In this document: positions 15,090 to 22,064 of the stretch, piece after piece
How positions within the stretch are numbered: the first letter of the stretch is position 1
Layout of the letters: the number at the start of each line of letters is the position of its first letter
Origin: Planctomycetota bacterium
GTDB taxonomy: Bacteria; Planctomycetota; Planctomycetia; Pirellulales; Thermoguttaceae
NCBI GenBank assembly: GCA_018897395.1
Contig: JAHIKV010000004.1
Location: forward strand, 1-24,029
DNA length: 24,029 nt
Direction of reading: 5' to 3'
Notes under the pieces: model-generated
Seen by the model: only the letters and a program-made list of their open reading frames with translations
What the model was told of the DNA's origin: nothing
The model's database searches: none
Translations under genes and position numbers: made by a program

Positions 15090-15290
15090 ATGCGTTACAA
15101 GGTCATATTGAGTAGGAACGAGGATGGGTACACCGTTCATTGCCCTGGTTTACGAGGTTGTTGGAGCCAAGGGACCACCGAACAAGAGGCTTTGGACAAC
15201 ATCCGCAGCGCGATCGAGGAGTATCTAACGGCGGTCGATGAGTTGACGTCCGGCGAGGAGGTGCGAGAAGTGGAGGTGGCCGTTGGCTGA
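15090..15290 (+). CDS. hicB: HicB-family antitoxin (second module)
   Basis: The 66 residues have the HicB pattern RYKVILSRNEDGYTVHCPGL, GCWSQGTTEQEALDNI and RSAIEEYL. It differs clearly from the HicB at 4854, so the two modules are not a recent duplication. ATG 15090 has GGAG six bases upstream; the frame extends back into the obg region but without homology. It begins 70 bases after obg and overlaps the following toxin gene by 8 bases. Confidence 0.83.
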   Translation: MRYKVILSRNEDGYTVHCPGLRGCWSQGTTEQEALDNIRSAIEEYLTAVDELTSGEEVREVEVAVG

Positions 15291-15495
15291 CGTCCCCGTC
15301 TTGCCGCATTTACGGGTTGTTCGAGCCTTTGAACGAGCAGGGTTCCGCGTTCTTCGCCAGGGCAAGCACGTGGTAATGACAGACGGCAGCGCGGTGATTA
15401 CCATTCCACGGCACAATCCCGTGAACCGCTGGACCTTGGCCGGAATCATCAAAGAAGCCGGCTTAACCATAGCGGAGTTCCGCAAGCTGTGCTGA
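15283..15495 (+). CDS. hicA: HicA-family toxin (second module)
   Basis: The 70-residue protein fits HicA: VVRAFERAGFRVLRQGKHVV contains the catalytic His in GKHV (His29), followed by a beta strand VITIPRHNPVNRWTLAGII and helix EAGLTIAEFRKL. The start is TTG 15283, overlapping hicB, with GGAGG (15272-15276) six bases upstream; there is no ATG or GTG in frame at a better place. Like the first module it is antitoxin-first and seems intact. The catalytic role is inferred from the family. Confidence 0.82.
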   Translation: MADVPVLPHLRVVRAFERAGFRVLRQGKHVVMTDGSAVITIPRHNPVNRWTLAGIIKEAGLTIAEFRKLC

Positions 15496-15512
15496 CTCGC
15501 GTTTCGCAATTC

Positions 15513-16352
15513 ATGTCCAATCATCTATTTGTCGCCGCCGACGTGGGCAACGCCCGGATCAAACTCGGGCTGTTCGAGGAAACGGTCCCGGAACCGTTGC
15601 GGACGCTGCCGTTGCTGGAAGGGAAAATTTTTCAGTTTGACCGGATCACTCCGTGGCTGGCCGACATTGCCCAGGAGAGCTTTTGCTGGCGGATCGCCAG
15701 CGTGAACCGGCCGGCGACGACGTGGCTGATCGATTGGCTCCGCGAGCATCGCCCGGCCGACCGCGTCACGCTGCTGGCGGCGGACGACCTTCCGTTGAAA
15801 GTGCGGTTGCCCCGACCGGACATGGTGGGGATCGACCGGCTGGTCGACGCCGTGGCGGTGAATCGGCTCCGGCGGCCGGGACAGCCCGCCGCGATCGTTG
15901 ACGTCGGAACGGCCATCACCGTCGATCTGGTCTCGGCCGAAGGGGTTTTTCTGGGCGGGGCGATCCTGCCGGGAATCGAGATGTCGGCCCGAGCGCTGCT
16001 CCAATTCACCGATCTGTTGCCGCTGGTCGATACGTCGGATTTGGAGTCTCCGCCGCCGCCGGTGGGTATCGACACCGTCTCGGCCATCCAATCCGGTCTC
16101 TACTGGGGCGCCGTCGGCGCGATTCGGGAGTTGGTCCAGCGGCAATGCGAAACCGCAAGCGGCGCAGGTTGGGGCGGCAGTTCAACTGCCACCCCAACAC
16201 GTTCAACTGCCACCCCAACGCCAGTCTTCCTCACCGGCGGCGCCGGCGCGGCGGTGGCCGATCTGCTCGGACCCGCGGCCTGCTACGTCCCCAACTTGAC
16301 ATTGGCCGGAATCGCCTTGGCGGTCAAGACGTCTGCAACCGGGCCGCAGTGA
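15513..16352 (+). CDS. coaX: Type III pantothenate kinase with in-frame repeat insertion
   Basis: CoaX phosphorylates pantothenate in the first step of coenzyme A synthesis. From ATG 15513 the protein has 279 residues with AADVGNARIKLGLF (8-21), PDMVGIDRLVDAVAVNR (102-118), AAIVDVGTAITVDLV (126-140) and FLGGAILPGIEMSARAL (146-162), then SGLYWGAVGAIRELV and FLTGGAGAAVADLL. These are the ASKHA-fold motifs of type III enzymes. Residues about 212-237 (ETASGAGWGGSSTATPTRST and on) come from inserted repeat sequence at 16147-16220, in the stretch between the GLYWGAVGAI helix and the TGGAG motif. GTG 15489 is an alternative start overlapping hicA. The gene's last 29 bases overlap the convergent folD gene. 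Confidence 0.93.
   Translation: MSNHLFVAADVGNARIKLGLFEETVPEPLRTLPLLEGKIFQFDRITPWLADIAQESFCWRIASVNRPATTWLIDWLREHRPADRVTLLAADDLPLKVRLPRPDMVGIDRLVDAVAVNRLRRPGQPAAIVDVGTAITVDLVSAEGVFLGGAILPGIEMSARALLQFTDLLPLVDTSDLESPPPPVGIDTVSAIQSGLYWGAVGAIRELVQRQCETASGAGWGGSSTATPTRSTATPTPVFLTGGAGAAVADLLGPAACYVPNLTLAGIALAVKTSATGPQ
16147..16220. repeat. Compound repeat inserted in frame in coaX
   Basis: It starts with a partial AAACCGC-AA-GCGG unit (16147-16162), followed by a near-perfect hairpin (16168-16198; GTTGGGGCGGCAGTT with AACTGCCACCCCAAC, one mismatch), then a repeat of the right arm (TTCAACTGCCACCCCAAC, to about 16219). The hairpin is related to that at 7234-7258. The whole insert stays in the coaX frame and encodes a Gly/Ser/Thr/Pro-rich loop. 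Confidence 0.82.
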
Positions 16353-17187
16353 GCGTGTTGTGCAGGAGCATGGTTACGGTCATCGGCCCAACGCCGCCGG
16401 GCACCGGAGTGATTCGGCCGGCCACCTGCTGGACGCCCTGGAAATCGACGTCGCCCGCCAATCCGTCCGGCGTGCGGTTCATGCCGACGTCGATCACCAC
16501 CGCGCCGGGCTTGACCATCTCGGCCGTGATGAACCTAGGCCGGCCGATGGCCACGATCAGAATGTCGGCCGAACGGGTGACTTCGGCCAAGTCGCGGGTG
16601 CGGCTGTGACAGACGGTCACCGTGGCGTCGCCACCGCCGCCGCGTTGCATCAGGAGCACCGCCATCGGCTTGCCCACGATGTCGCTACGCCCCACCACGA
16701 CGACGTTCGCCCCGGCGGTCGGGATGTCGTTCCGCGCGAGCATTTGCAGGATGCCGTGCGGGGTGCAGGGGAGGAACCGCGGCCGGCCTTGCACCAGCCG
16801 GCCCACGTTCTCGGGGTGAAAGGCATCTACGTCCTTCATCGGATCGACGGCCTCGAGCACCTGCCGCTCGTCTATCTGCTCGGGCAGCGGCAGTTGCACG
16901 AGTACTCCATGCACCGCCGGGTCGCGGTTGAGCCGGTCGATCAGCGCGAGCAGTTCCTCGGTGGAGGTTTCCGCCGAGGGAGTGTGGAGTTGGCTGGTGA
17001 TGCCGGCCTTTTCGCACGCTTTCTGCTTGTTCCGCACGTAGACCTGGCTACCCGGATCGTCGCCCACGAGCACCGCCGCCAGACAGGGCGTGACACCGGT
17101 CTTTGCGGTGAAATCCGCGGTTTCCAGGGCGATTTCCGCGCGGATTTGCGCCGAGAGCATTTTGCCGTCAATTATCGAAGCAGTCAC
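16324..17187 (-). CDS. folD: Bifunctional methylenetetrahydrofolate dehydrogenase / methenyltetrahydrofolate cyclohydrolase
   Basis: FolD interconverts methylene-, methenyl- and formyl-tetrahydrofolate with NADP in one-carbon metabolism. The 287 residues match the family throughout: CLAAVLVGDDPGSQVYVRNK with Tyr50 and catalytic Lys54 at the same positions as in E. coli, GVLVQLPLPEQI, DVDAFHPENVGRL, PCTPHGI, VVVGRSDIVGKPMAVLLM (the dinucleotide-binding turn) and ITPVPGGVGPMTVTMLLHNT. ATG 17187 is the natural start. Its 3' end overlaps coaX by 29 bases, in convergent orientation, without room for a separate terminator. Activity is very likely. Confidence 0.97.
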   Translation of the reverse strand: MTASIIDGKMLSAQIRAEIALETADFTAKTGVTPCLAAVLVGDDPGSQVYVRNKQKACEKAGITSQLHTPSAETSTEELLALIDRLNRDPAVHGVLVQLPLPEQIDERQVLEAVDPMKDVDAFHPENVGRLVQGRPRFLPCTPHGILQMLARNDIPTAGANVVVVGRSDIVGKPMAVLLMQRGGGGDATVTVCHSRTRDLAEVTRSADILIVAIGRPRFITAEMVKPGAVVIDVGMNRTPDGLAGDVDFQGVQQVAGRITPVPGGVGPMTVTMLLHNTLTAARLQTS

Positions 17188-17252
17188 AAAAGAAACTCCA
17201 AGTAGGTTGTGCGACGATTGTTTATTGACTCTGGAAAATTATGCTGCAATAG

Positions 17253-17322
17253 CCGGGGGCTAACAGCCCCCGGAATGTGCCCGAATTGCGGAAGTTTCCC
17301 ACCGGGTGCTGTTAGCCCCCGG
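17253..17322. repeat. Two inverted CCGGGGGCT-AAC-AGCCCCCGG hairpins
   Basis: The first (17253-17273) is perfect with loop AAC. The second (17302-17322) has loop GTT and one mismatch, i.e. it is the same unit in reverse orientation. The arrangement, two inverted units with a short spacer, is that of REP pairs, but the sequence differs from the CTAAAT-tailed family. Confidence 0.8.
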
Positions 17323-17419
17323 CCATTGTTCACGAGATTAATGACACAATGTAGCAAACCGATGGTTTTCCCGGCAGGGGGAGGACTTATTCAGAACACA
17401 CTCATCGTCGCCCGTTGCA

Positions 17420-17449
17420 TTGCACTTTTCCTAGGCGTGGCGGTATAAT
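17420..17449 (+). promoter_or_regulatory. Sigma-70-type promoter for the zinc-ribbon membrane protein
   Basis: TTGCAC (17420-17425) and a perfect TATAAT (17444-17449) are separated by 18 bases. Transcription would begin near 17456, leaving a leader of about 110 bases containing a strong hairpin. Confidence 0.65.
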
Positions 17450-17466
17450 TCGTATCTGTTGCGGGT

Positions 17467-17502
17467 AGCCCCACCACGATTTTTCCCGCTGTTGGTGGGG
17501 CT
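17467..17502 (+). repeat. Leader hairpin, AGCCCCACCA / TGGTGGGGCT
   Basis: A 10-bp perfect stem with a 16-base loop lies between the promoter and the start codon of the downstream gene. No T-run follows, so simple attenuation is not indicated. It could be a dispersed repeat placed in the leader or a translation-control element. Confidence 0.6.
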
Positions 17503-17564
17503 GCGCTACGCTTGACACATCCTACACGGCGGCGTTTCCTCATCTCATCGAACAGGGGGGAGCT

Positions 17565-18548
17565 ATGGCCAAGCAGAAGTTTTGCTGCAAGGGAGTCATG
17601 CGGGAAACCGGGCAACGGGTCTCCGCCGTGGTTTCCGCCGACAACAAGGAAACGGCGATGAAAATCGCCAACGACCACGGCGTTTACGTCGAAAGCCTGG
17701 AGATCGTCCGGGACTCCGCGCCGGTCGACGACGACGAAGAAGATGCGATGGACCGCATCGACGAGATCATTAAGGCCGACGACGACGATCTGGACGATGA
17801 GCTGGATGACTTCGCCGACGAAGCAACTTCACCCGGTTCGCCTTCCACGAAGTCCTGCCCCTATTGCGGGGAACAGGTTCTCGCCGTGGCCATCAAGTGC
17901 AAGCACTGCGGCACCTACCTGGGCAAAAAGGCCGGAATGACCGACGGCAGCGTCCCATCGCAATCGGCGTCGCCGGCGGTGTGGGCGATCGGCGGCGGCG
18001 CGGCGGCCGTCGTCCTGGTCGTCTTGCTCGTCTTGAGCCTCGTTTTCTTTCTGAGGGGAAGGGACATCGCTCCGGAGTCGCCGATCGCGCCGGTCGCGTC
18101 TACTCCTTCGCCGTCCCCGCCGCCGACGACGCCGGCGAAAACGGAGGAGTCGAAACCGTCGGCGGACGAGATCGCTTACGCGACGAAACTGGCGGCCTTC
18201 CTGGACGGCGTCGATGAAACGGCGAAAATGCTCGAAAAGGTCCCAAAGCCGGACGAATACCTCAAGCAGTCCGAAGCGCTCAAGAAGCGTTTCGAGGCGA
18301 TTCCGCCGCCGCCGGGCGCGTCGTGGGCCAAGCAGACCGACGCTTCGAGCAGGAAGATTCTTGAATTGGCGAACATGCTGAACTACAGCTTGACGACGCT
18401 GGAAATGGCAATGGAGGCGTTGGGCCAATCGCCGGGCGACAGCCCCGAGGGACGCGAAGCCTGTCGTCAAGCGGCCGAACAAGTGCGTCAACTAGTCTCA
18501 ACCATCCGCAACTTGATTCCACCCGAGTGCTTGGCGAAACCGCAGTGA
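17565..18548 (+). CDS. Zinc-ribbon single-span membrane protein, unknown function
   Basis: The 327-residue protein has four parts. Residues 1-50 (KFCCKGVMRETGQRVSAVVS and ETAMKIANDHGVYVESLEIV) resemble the small domain at the N-terminus of type II secretion F proteins. An acidic linker with many Asp residues runs to about 95. A zinc ribbon CPYC-x10-CKHC follows (Cys98, 101, 112, 115). One membrane span lies at about 139-163, then a Pro/Ser/Thr-rich linker and a helical C-terminal domain (about 200-327) with no recognised motif. The N-terminal half should be cytoplasmic and the C-terminal half periplasmic. It starts at ATG 17565 with GGGGGAGC upstream. The tail AKPQ equals that of the GT4 gene and comes from similar GCGAAACCGCA sequence. 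Function unknown. Confidence 0.75.
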   Translation: MAKQKFCCKGVMRETGQRVSAVVSADNKETAMKIANDHGVYVESLEIVRDSAPVDDDEEDAMDRIDEIIKADDDDLDDELDDFADEATSPGSPSTKSCPYCGEQVLAVAIKCKHCGTYLGKKAGMTDGSVPSQSASPAVWAIGGGAAAVVLVVLLVLSLVFFLRGRDIAPESPIAPVASTPSPSPPPTTPAKTEESKPSADEIAYATKLAAFLDGVDETAKMLEKVPKPDEYLKQSEALKKRFEAIPPPPGASWAKQTDASSRKILELANMLNYSLTTLEMAMEALGQSPGDSPEGREACRQAAEQVRQLVSTIRNLIPPECLAKPQ

Positions 18549-18601
18549 GGCCATCGCGAGTGGTTTGATCAGATAAAAAGCGAATCGTTTAGCGAGGCCG
18601 C

Positions 18602-18856
18602 TCAGTTCTGCAACGCTTCGACGATGTGGATTCGTCGGCCGCCGCGGTCGAAGTGGACGTAGCCGTCGATCAGGGCGTAGAGGGTGTAGTCGGTGCCTTG
18701 TCCGACGCCCTTGCCGGGATGAAATTTCGTGCCGACCTGGCGGACGAGGATGTTGCCCGCCCTAACCTGCTGGCCGCCGAACCGCTTTACACCGCGGCGT
18801 TGGGCATTAGAATCGCGTCCGTTTCGGCTGGAGCCTTGTCCTTTTTTATGTGCCAT
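18602..18856 (-). CDS. rpmA: 50S ribosomal protein bL27
   Basis: bL27 reaches toward the peptidyl transferase centre of the large ribosomal subunit. The 84 residues AHKKGQGSSRNGRDSNAQRR, GVKRFGGQQVRAGNILVRQ, GTKFHPGKGVGQGTDYTLYA and a C-terminal VHFDRGGRRIHIVEA match the family from end to end. The mature-type N-terminus (AHKKG right after Met) shows no extra leader to be cleaved. It is not next to rplU, its usual upstream partner, within this window. The start codon lies 20 bp downstream of a perfect hairpin at 18876-18894. Confidence 0.97.
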   Translation of the reverse strand: MAHKKGQGSSRNGRDSNAQRRGVKRFGGQQVRAGNILVRQVGTKFHPGKGVGQGTDYTLYALIDGYVHFDRGGRRIHIVEALQN

Positions 18857-18875
18857 GTCTTCACCACGAATCAGC

Positions 18876-18894
18876 CGGGATGCAAGTGATCCCG
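18876..18894 (-). promoter_or_regulatory. Hairpin in the rpmA leader
   Basis: CGGGAT and ATCCCG pair around a 7-base loop, 19 bases before the rpmA start. In the rpmA direction it is preceded by TTTTTT. It may be a leader structure for expression control; in the opposite direction it has an A-run and is not a terminator. Its role is inferred from position only. Confidence 0.4.
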
Positions 18895-18910
18895 AAAAAA
18901 GGAAACATTA

Positions 18911-18993
18911 TTTAGCCCCGGGTGAATACACCCGGGGCACGGTCTGGTGCGCCCAACCACCGTTGCCCGCCGTGTATTCACGGCGAGCTAAAT
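18911..18993. repeat. REP-pair family, full copy 4 (inverted)
   Basis: The unit is TTTAGCCCCGGGTG hairpin, spacer, CCCGCCGTG-TATT-CACGGCG hairpin, GCTAAATGG. It is the reverse complement of copy 2 and shares its spacer closely (CACGGTCTGGTGCG in both). It lies between rpmA and the downstream hypothetical gene. Confidence 0.9.
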
Positions 18994-19077
18994 GGAAATA
19001 TTCCCGGACACCCTCAATCCGTACAAAATCCCTTACATCAATGGGTTATCGGGGCAAAAGCCCACGAATCTCTCTTT

Positions 19078-20043
19078 TTAGCGGTAAACCCACCGATAGT
19101 CAACCCCGCCGGGAATCCCGTAGCGGATTTCTTCCTCGTGCTCGAAGAACTGGTCCGAGGGGCGCCAGAAGTTGAGTTTTAGGATTTTTCGGTAGAGTTT
19201 TCGGCCGGCGCCGATCTTGTCGCCCTGCTTGTACTCGCCGGGGGTGTCTTTCCACCGGTATGCGTTCGTCAGGCCGAAGACATAGATCGAGAAGCGGACG
19301 ATCCGCGGGTCGATGTCCTCCCAGGTGGCGATGCCCCAAAGGGTCTCGCCCACGGCGATTTCCCGACTCATCTCGACCGAGTTGTGGAACTTCCGTTTGG
19401 GATCCTCGCGTTGGCTGATCGGCCCCATCGCCACGGGTATCACGCGGTCGGGATAGACCTTCGTGAAGCCCGTGTCGTCCTTCATGAATTGGTGCCCTTC
19501 GAGCAGAAACTCGGGAATGAAGCGGACCGGGCGTTCCTCGGTCCGCACTTCATAGAGCAGTTCCTCTTTGTGGGTATCGTAGGGCAATTCAAGTTCTTTT
19601 ACCGGGTGCATGACCTTTCCGGTGTTGGTAACAGAATAAACCATGTACCAAATGAGTTTTCGCTGCATGAATCCGCTCGGCTGCGGGATGTCGATCCAAA
19701 TCATCCGCATCGGCTTGAACTTGAATTCGAGCGTCCAAACGTCGTGGCGGAAGGGGACGTCCTTTGCGAAGTCGAGTTTCGGATCGACGGCCAGCAGTTC
19801 GATAACGTCGTGCCGGCTGGTCGATTCCGCCTGCTTTTGCCTCGGTTCGACCGACTTCATCACGCCCGGGGCAAGTTTGCGGTAGGGAGAATTGGTGGTC
19901 GGCGGTTCCGGGGTGGATTTATCTTCGCCGGCCTGGTCCGCCGGTTCCTTCGCCGGGGGGACTCCCTGGGCATAAACGGCTGAACCGACGAAAACCAACA
20001 TTAATACGGCCGAACAGACCCGAACGTACATCTGACAACTCAT
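19078..20043 (-). CDS. Secreted hypothetical protein
   Basis: The 321-residue protein starts with a signal peptide (VCSAVLMLVFVGSAVYAQG; about 1-25), a short Pro/Glu-rich linker (about 27-55) and then a single globular domain with many beta strands: VWTLEFKFKPMRMIWIDIPQ, KLIWYMVYSVTNTG (typical of a soluble Ig-like or sandwich fold), and a C-terminal IRYGIPGGVDYRWVYR. I recognise no family; proteins of this kind appear conserved in planctomycetes. ATG 20043 is chosen for the signal peptide; the frame is open upstream to 20340 but without sense. It diverges from the secreted TPR protein. Confidence 0.72.
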   Translation of the reverse strand: MSCQMYVRVCSAVLMLVFVGSAVYAQGVPPAKEPADQAGEDKSTPEPPTTNSPYRKLAPGVMKSVEPRQKQAESTSRHDVIELLAVDPKLDFAKDVPFRHDVWTLEFKFKPMRMIWIDIPQPSGFMQRKLIWYMVYSVTNTGKVMHPVKELELPYDTHKEELLYEVRTEERPVRFIPEFLLEGHQFMKDDTGFTKVYPDRVIPVAMGPISQREDPKRKFHNSVEMSREIAVGETLWGIATWEDIDPRIVRFSIYVFGLTNAYRWKDTPGEYKQGDKIGAGRKLYRKILKLNFWRPSDQFFEHEEEIRYGIPGGVDYRWVYR

Positions 20044-20363
20044 CGCGGGTGCTCTTTCTTCTTCGGAAAACGGCTCCGGCGTTGCCCGCACAGGGTTTGC
20101 GCAGACTCCATATCTTGTTAATCTAGTATAGTTGCCGCAACTGTCAGGCGTCAAGCAGCCGTACCCCCCCAATATGGTTGCGGGTCGGCAAGATTCAAGA
20201 CAATGCTTGATATTTGTGTGCGTAGCAACTATCATCGAGTGTTGTCGTGGGGATATGGGGATAGATAGACGTCGGGCCACGGCTCGCGTACGAGTAGGGA
20301 TTTTTCCGAGGCGGCTCCGGTCGCCGATCATGACTCTCACGATTCAGGCAGGAGTGCATTCTC
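20044..20363. other. Divergent intergenic region
   Basis: This 320-base region separates two divergent genes for secreted proteins. It holds a clear promoter reading to the right (20207-20235). On the minus strand, CTGACA with TAGATT at 16-base spacing (about 20122-20149) is a weak candidate for the left gene. Nothing else recognised. Confidence 0.5.
20207..20235 (+). promoter_or_regulatory. Promoter for the secreted TPR/low-complexity protein operon
   Basis: TTGATA (20207-20212) and TATCAT (20230-20235) with a 17-base spacer, each five of six matches to the sigma-70 consensus. It would leave a leader of about 120 bases before the ATG at 20364. Confidence 0.6.
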
Positions 20364-21188
20364 ATGGTTCGAAGCATCGTCTTTATTTTGCTGGCCGGAG
20401 GATTGGTGTCGCTTTGCGCCGCTACGGCATCGGCCGGGGAAGCCGTCTTGGGACAGGAATACGGAAGCGGCGTTCATGCGTTTTTCACGGGTGATAATAT
20501 CGCCGCGCACGAGCGGTTGACGGCCGCGATCAAAGGCGGCTCGAAAGACCCGCGGGCCTTCTATTTCCGCGGTCTCGTCTACCTGAAACTCGGCCGCGGT
20601 CCCGAGGCGGCGATGGATTTCCGCCATGGCGCGGAACTGGAGAGCAAGGACCTCAATCGGTTCTACAACGTGGGGAAGGCGCTGGAGCGAGTGCAAGGGG
20701 AGGCGCGGATCGAACTAGAGCGATACCGGGTCGAGGCCCGCATGGCCGCGCTGGAGGAAGTCGAAAGAATCCGCAAGGCCCGCTATGAAGCCATCCGGCG
20801 AGAAGAGGCGCGGGTGTTGCGCGAGCAGGCCCTGGCCGCGCCCGAGGAGCCGATCAAACCGGCGCCGGCTACGCCGGCCGAGGCAGATAATCCGTTTGCC
20901 GTGCCGGAAGAGGAGAACCCGTTCGCCGTGCCGGAGAAGAAACCGGCGGCCCAACCCGATAAGAAACCGGCCGAAGAACCTTCGGGCGAGGATAATCCGT
21001 TTGCCGACGAGGCGGAAAAGAAGCCCGCCGACGGCGAAGGCAAAAAGGACGACAAGCCCGCCGAGAAGAAGCCCGCTGACGGCGAAGGCAAAAAGGACGA
21101 CAAGCCCGCCGAGGAAAAGCCGGCCGAGAAGAAACCCGCCGACGAAAAGAAGGACCAGCCCGACGATCCCTTCGCCTTTGCCCCGTGA
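20364..21188 (+). CDS. Secreted TPR protein with NPFA motifs and a charged repeat tail
   Basis: The 274 residues start with a signal peptide (SIVFILLAGGLVSLCAATAS; cleavage about 24). One to two TPR-like units follow (about 32-105: FFTGDNIAAHERLTAAIKGG, AFYFRGLVYLKLGRGPEAAM), then a charged helix rich in Glu/Arg (about 110-155). The C-terminal 100 residues are low complexity: four (N/D)PFA motifs and Lys/Pro/Ala/Glu runs, including two tandem copies of a 16-residue unit EKKPADGEGKKDDKPA. The tail is likely disordered. The start has GGAG nine bases upstream. It overlaps the next gene by four bases (GTGA), so the two should be translated together. Function unknown. Confidence 0.78.
   Translation: MVRSIVFILLAGGLVSLCAATASAGEAVLGQEYGSGVHAFFTGDNIAAHERLTAAIKGGSKDPRAFYFRGLVYLKLGRGPEAAMDFRHGAELESKDLNRFYNVGKALERVQGEARIELERYRVEARMAALEEVERIRKARYEAIRREEARVLREQALAAPEEPIKPAPATPAEADNPFAVPEEENPFAVPEKKPAAQPDKKPAEEPSGEDNPFADEAEKKPADGEGKKDDKPAEKKPADGEGKKDDKPAEEKPAEKKPADEKKDQPDDPFAFAP
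21015..21110 (+). repeat. 48-bp tandem duplication in the coding tail
   Basis: Two copies of a 48-base unit (21015-21062 and 21063-21110) differ at very few positions, encode the same 16 residues and are followed by a partial third version. This indicates recent slippage or recombination, typical of disordered charged tails. Confidence 0.88.
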
Positions 21189-22015
21189 CAACCAAGTTGC
21201 ACGCTCTGATCGGCGCGGAGTGCAAGCTGGAGAGCACCAGCGCCACGCTGCGCGAGTACGTCGAGGAGCTGGCCCCGGCGGCGGTCGGCGCGTGTCACGT
21301 CACCTGTTCGGACGAATCGGAGCGGGAGTGTGCCGAGGCGTTTCGCCGCTGGTTTGCCGGGCGGCTGTTGCCTGAGTTGAAACCCGCCGATCGGGCCGTG
21401 TTCCGCACCGTCAATCTCGGTGCCCGTTACGAATGGGGCGCCGTCCGGGTGGCCGAGGAACACTACGCCGTCCCCAATATCTCGGCCCACGGTTTCAATC
21501 TGATGCTGGTCAAAATCAATTCGCACGTGGCGGTCCGCGACTTGCCCGAGGGCGCCGAGTACGGCTGGCTCGATCGTTACGGCTGCCGGTCGGCCTGCTG
21601 CGGCGCGTTGACCTCGCTGATGGAAGGTTCGCAACTGCCGGCGGCGCGGGAACTGGAGGGCTTGTTCGCGCTCGACGGGCGCGATCGCGTGGGCACTCTC
21701 ATCGACGGGGGCCGCGTGCCGATCGAGCGGCGCGCGTTGTTGGCGGCGGCGGTCAATGCCCGGCTCCAGGCCCGCCGCGCGGCGGCCGACGTCGAGGAGC
21801 ATCGCCCCCGCTCGCCCGCCGTCTTTCTGGTCGTCCCTTGCGTGACGATCAACCGGCCCGGCCCCGACACGGAACTGGTCGTCGGCCGGTACGAGATCGA
21901 CTGGACCGGGGACGCTCCCATTTCACGGTATCACGGGCTGGGCGACGATCCGGCCGCCTATCGAGTCACTCATCAGAGGCGCCGCGTCCTGATTGAGGAC
22001 GATCAATGGTCTTAG
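21185..22015 (+). CDS. Hypothetical protein translationally coupled to the TPR protein
   Basis: The 276-residue protein has no signal peptide or membrane segment and is probably cytoplasmic. I recognise no family. Visible features are a central conserved-looking part GARYEWGAVRVAEEHYAVPN (80-99), a Cys-containing YGCRSACCGALTSLMEG (about 135-150), and a C-terminal half with VVGRYEIDWTG and YHGLGDDPAAYRV. The GTG start overlaps the stop of the preceding gene as GTGA, the only good start near the junction. Partnership of a secreted and a cytoplasmic product is unexplained. Confidence 0.68.
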   Translation: MTTKLHALIGAECKLESTSATLREYVEELAPAAVGACHVTCSDESERECAEAFRRWFAGRLLPELKPADRAVFRTVNLGARYEWGAVRVAEEHYAVPNISAHGFNLMLVKINSHVAVRDLPEGAEYGWLDRYGCRSACCGALTSLMEGSQLPAARELEGLFALDGRDRVGTLIDGGRVPIERRALLAAAVNARLQARRAAADVEEHRPRSPAVFLVVPCVTINRPGPDTELVVGRYEIDWTGDAPISRYHGLGDDPAAYRVTHQRRRVLIEDDQWS

Positions 22016-22030
22016 CCCGCGATAGGGTGT

Positions 22031-22051
22031 GGCGGGCTTACTTTGCCCGCC
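22031..22051. repeat. GGCGGGC / GCCCGCC hairpin between convergent genes
   Basis: A 7-bp stem with a 7-base loop lies 15 bases after the stop at 22015 and 14 bases from the stop of the minus-strand gene. It could work as a two-way terminator but has no T-run, and may be one more dispersed hairpin. Confidence 0.5.
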
Positions 22052-22064
22052 GTCTCTCCAATAA

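Larger units (their letters stand above)
17188..17564. other. Gap with paired hairpins, promoter and leader
   Basis: This 377-base gap between divergent genes contains two hairpins in inverted orientation (17253-17273 and 17302-17322), a good promoter for the downstream gene (17420-17449) and a 10-bp-stem hairpin in the presumed leader (17467-17502). No coding sequence is evident. Confidence 0.6.

Noticed and set aside
18876..18900. Hairpin plus AAAAAA as a rho-independent terminator on the plus strand
   Set aside because: The run following the stem on the plus strand is A and not T; no plus-strand gene ends there.
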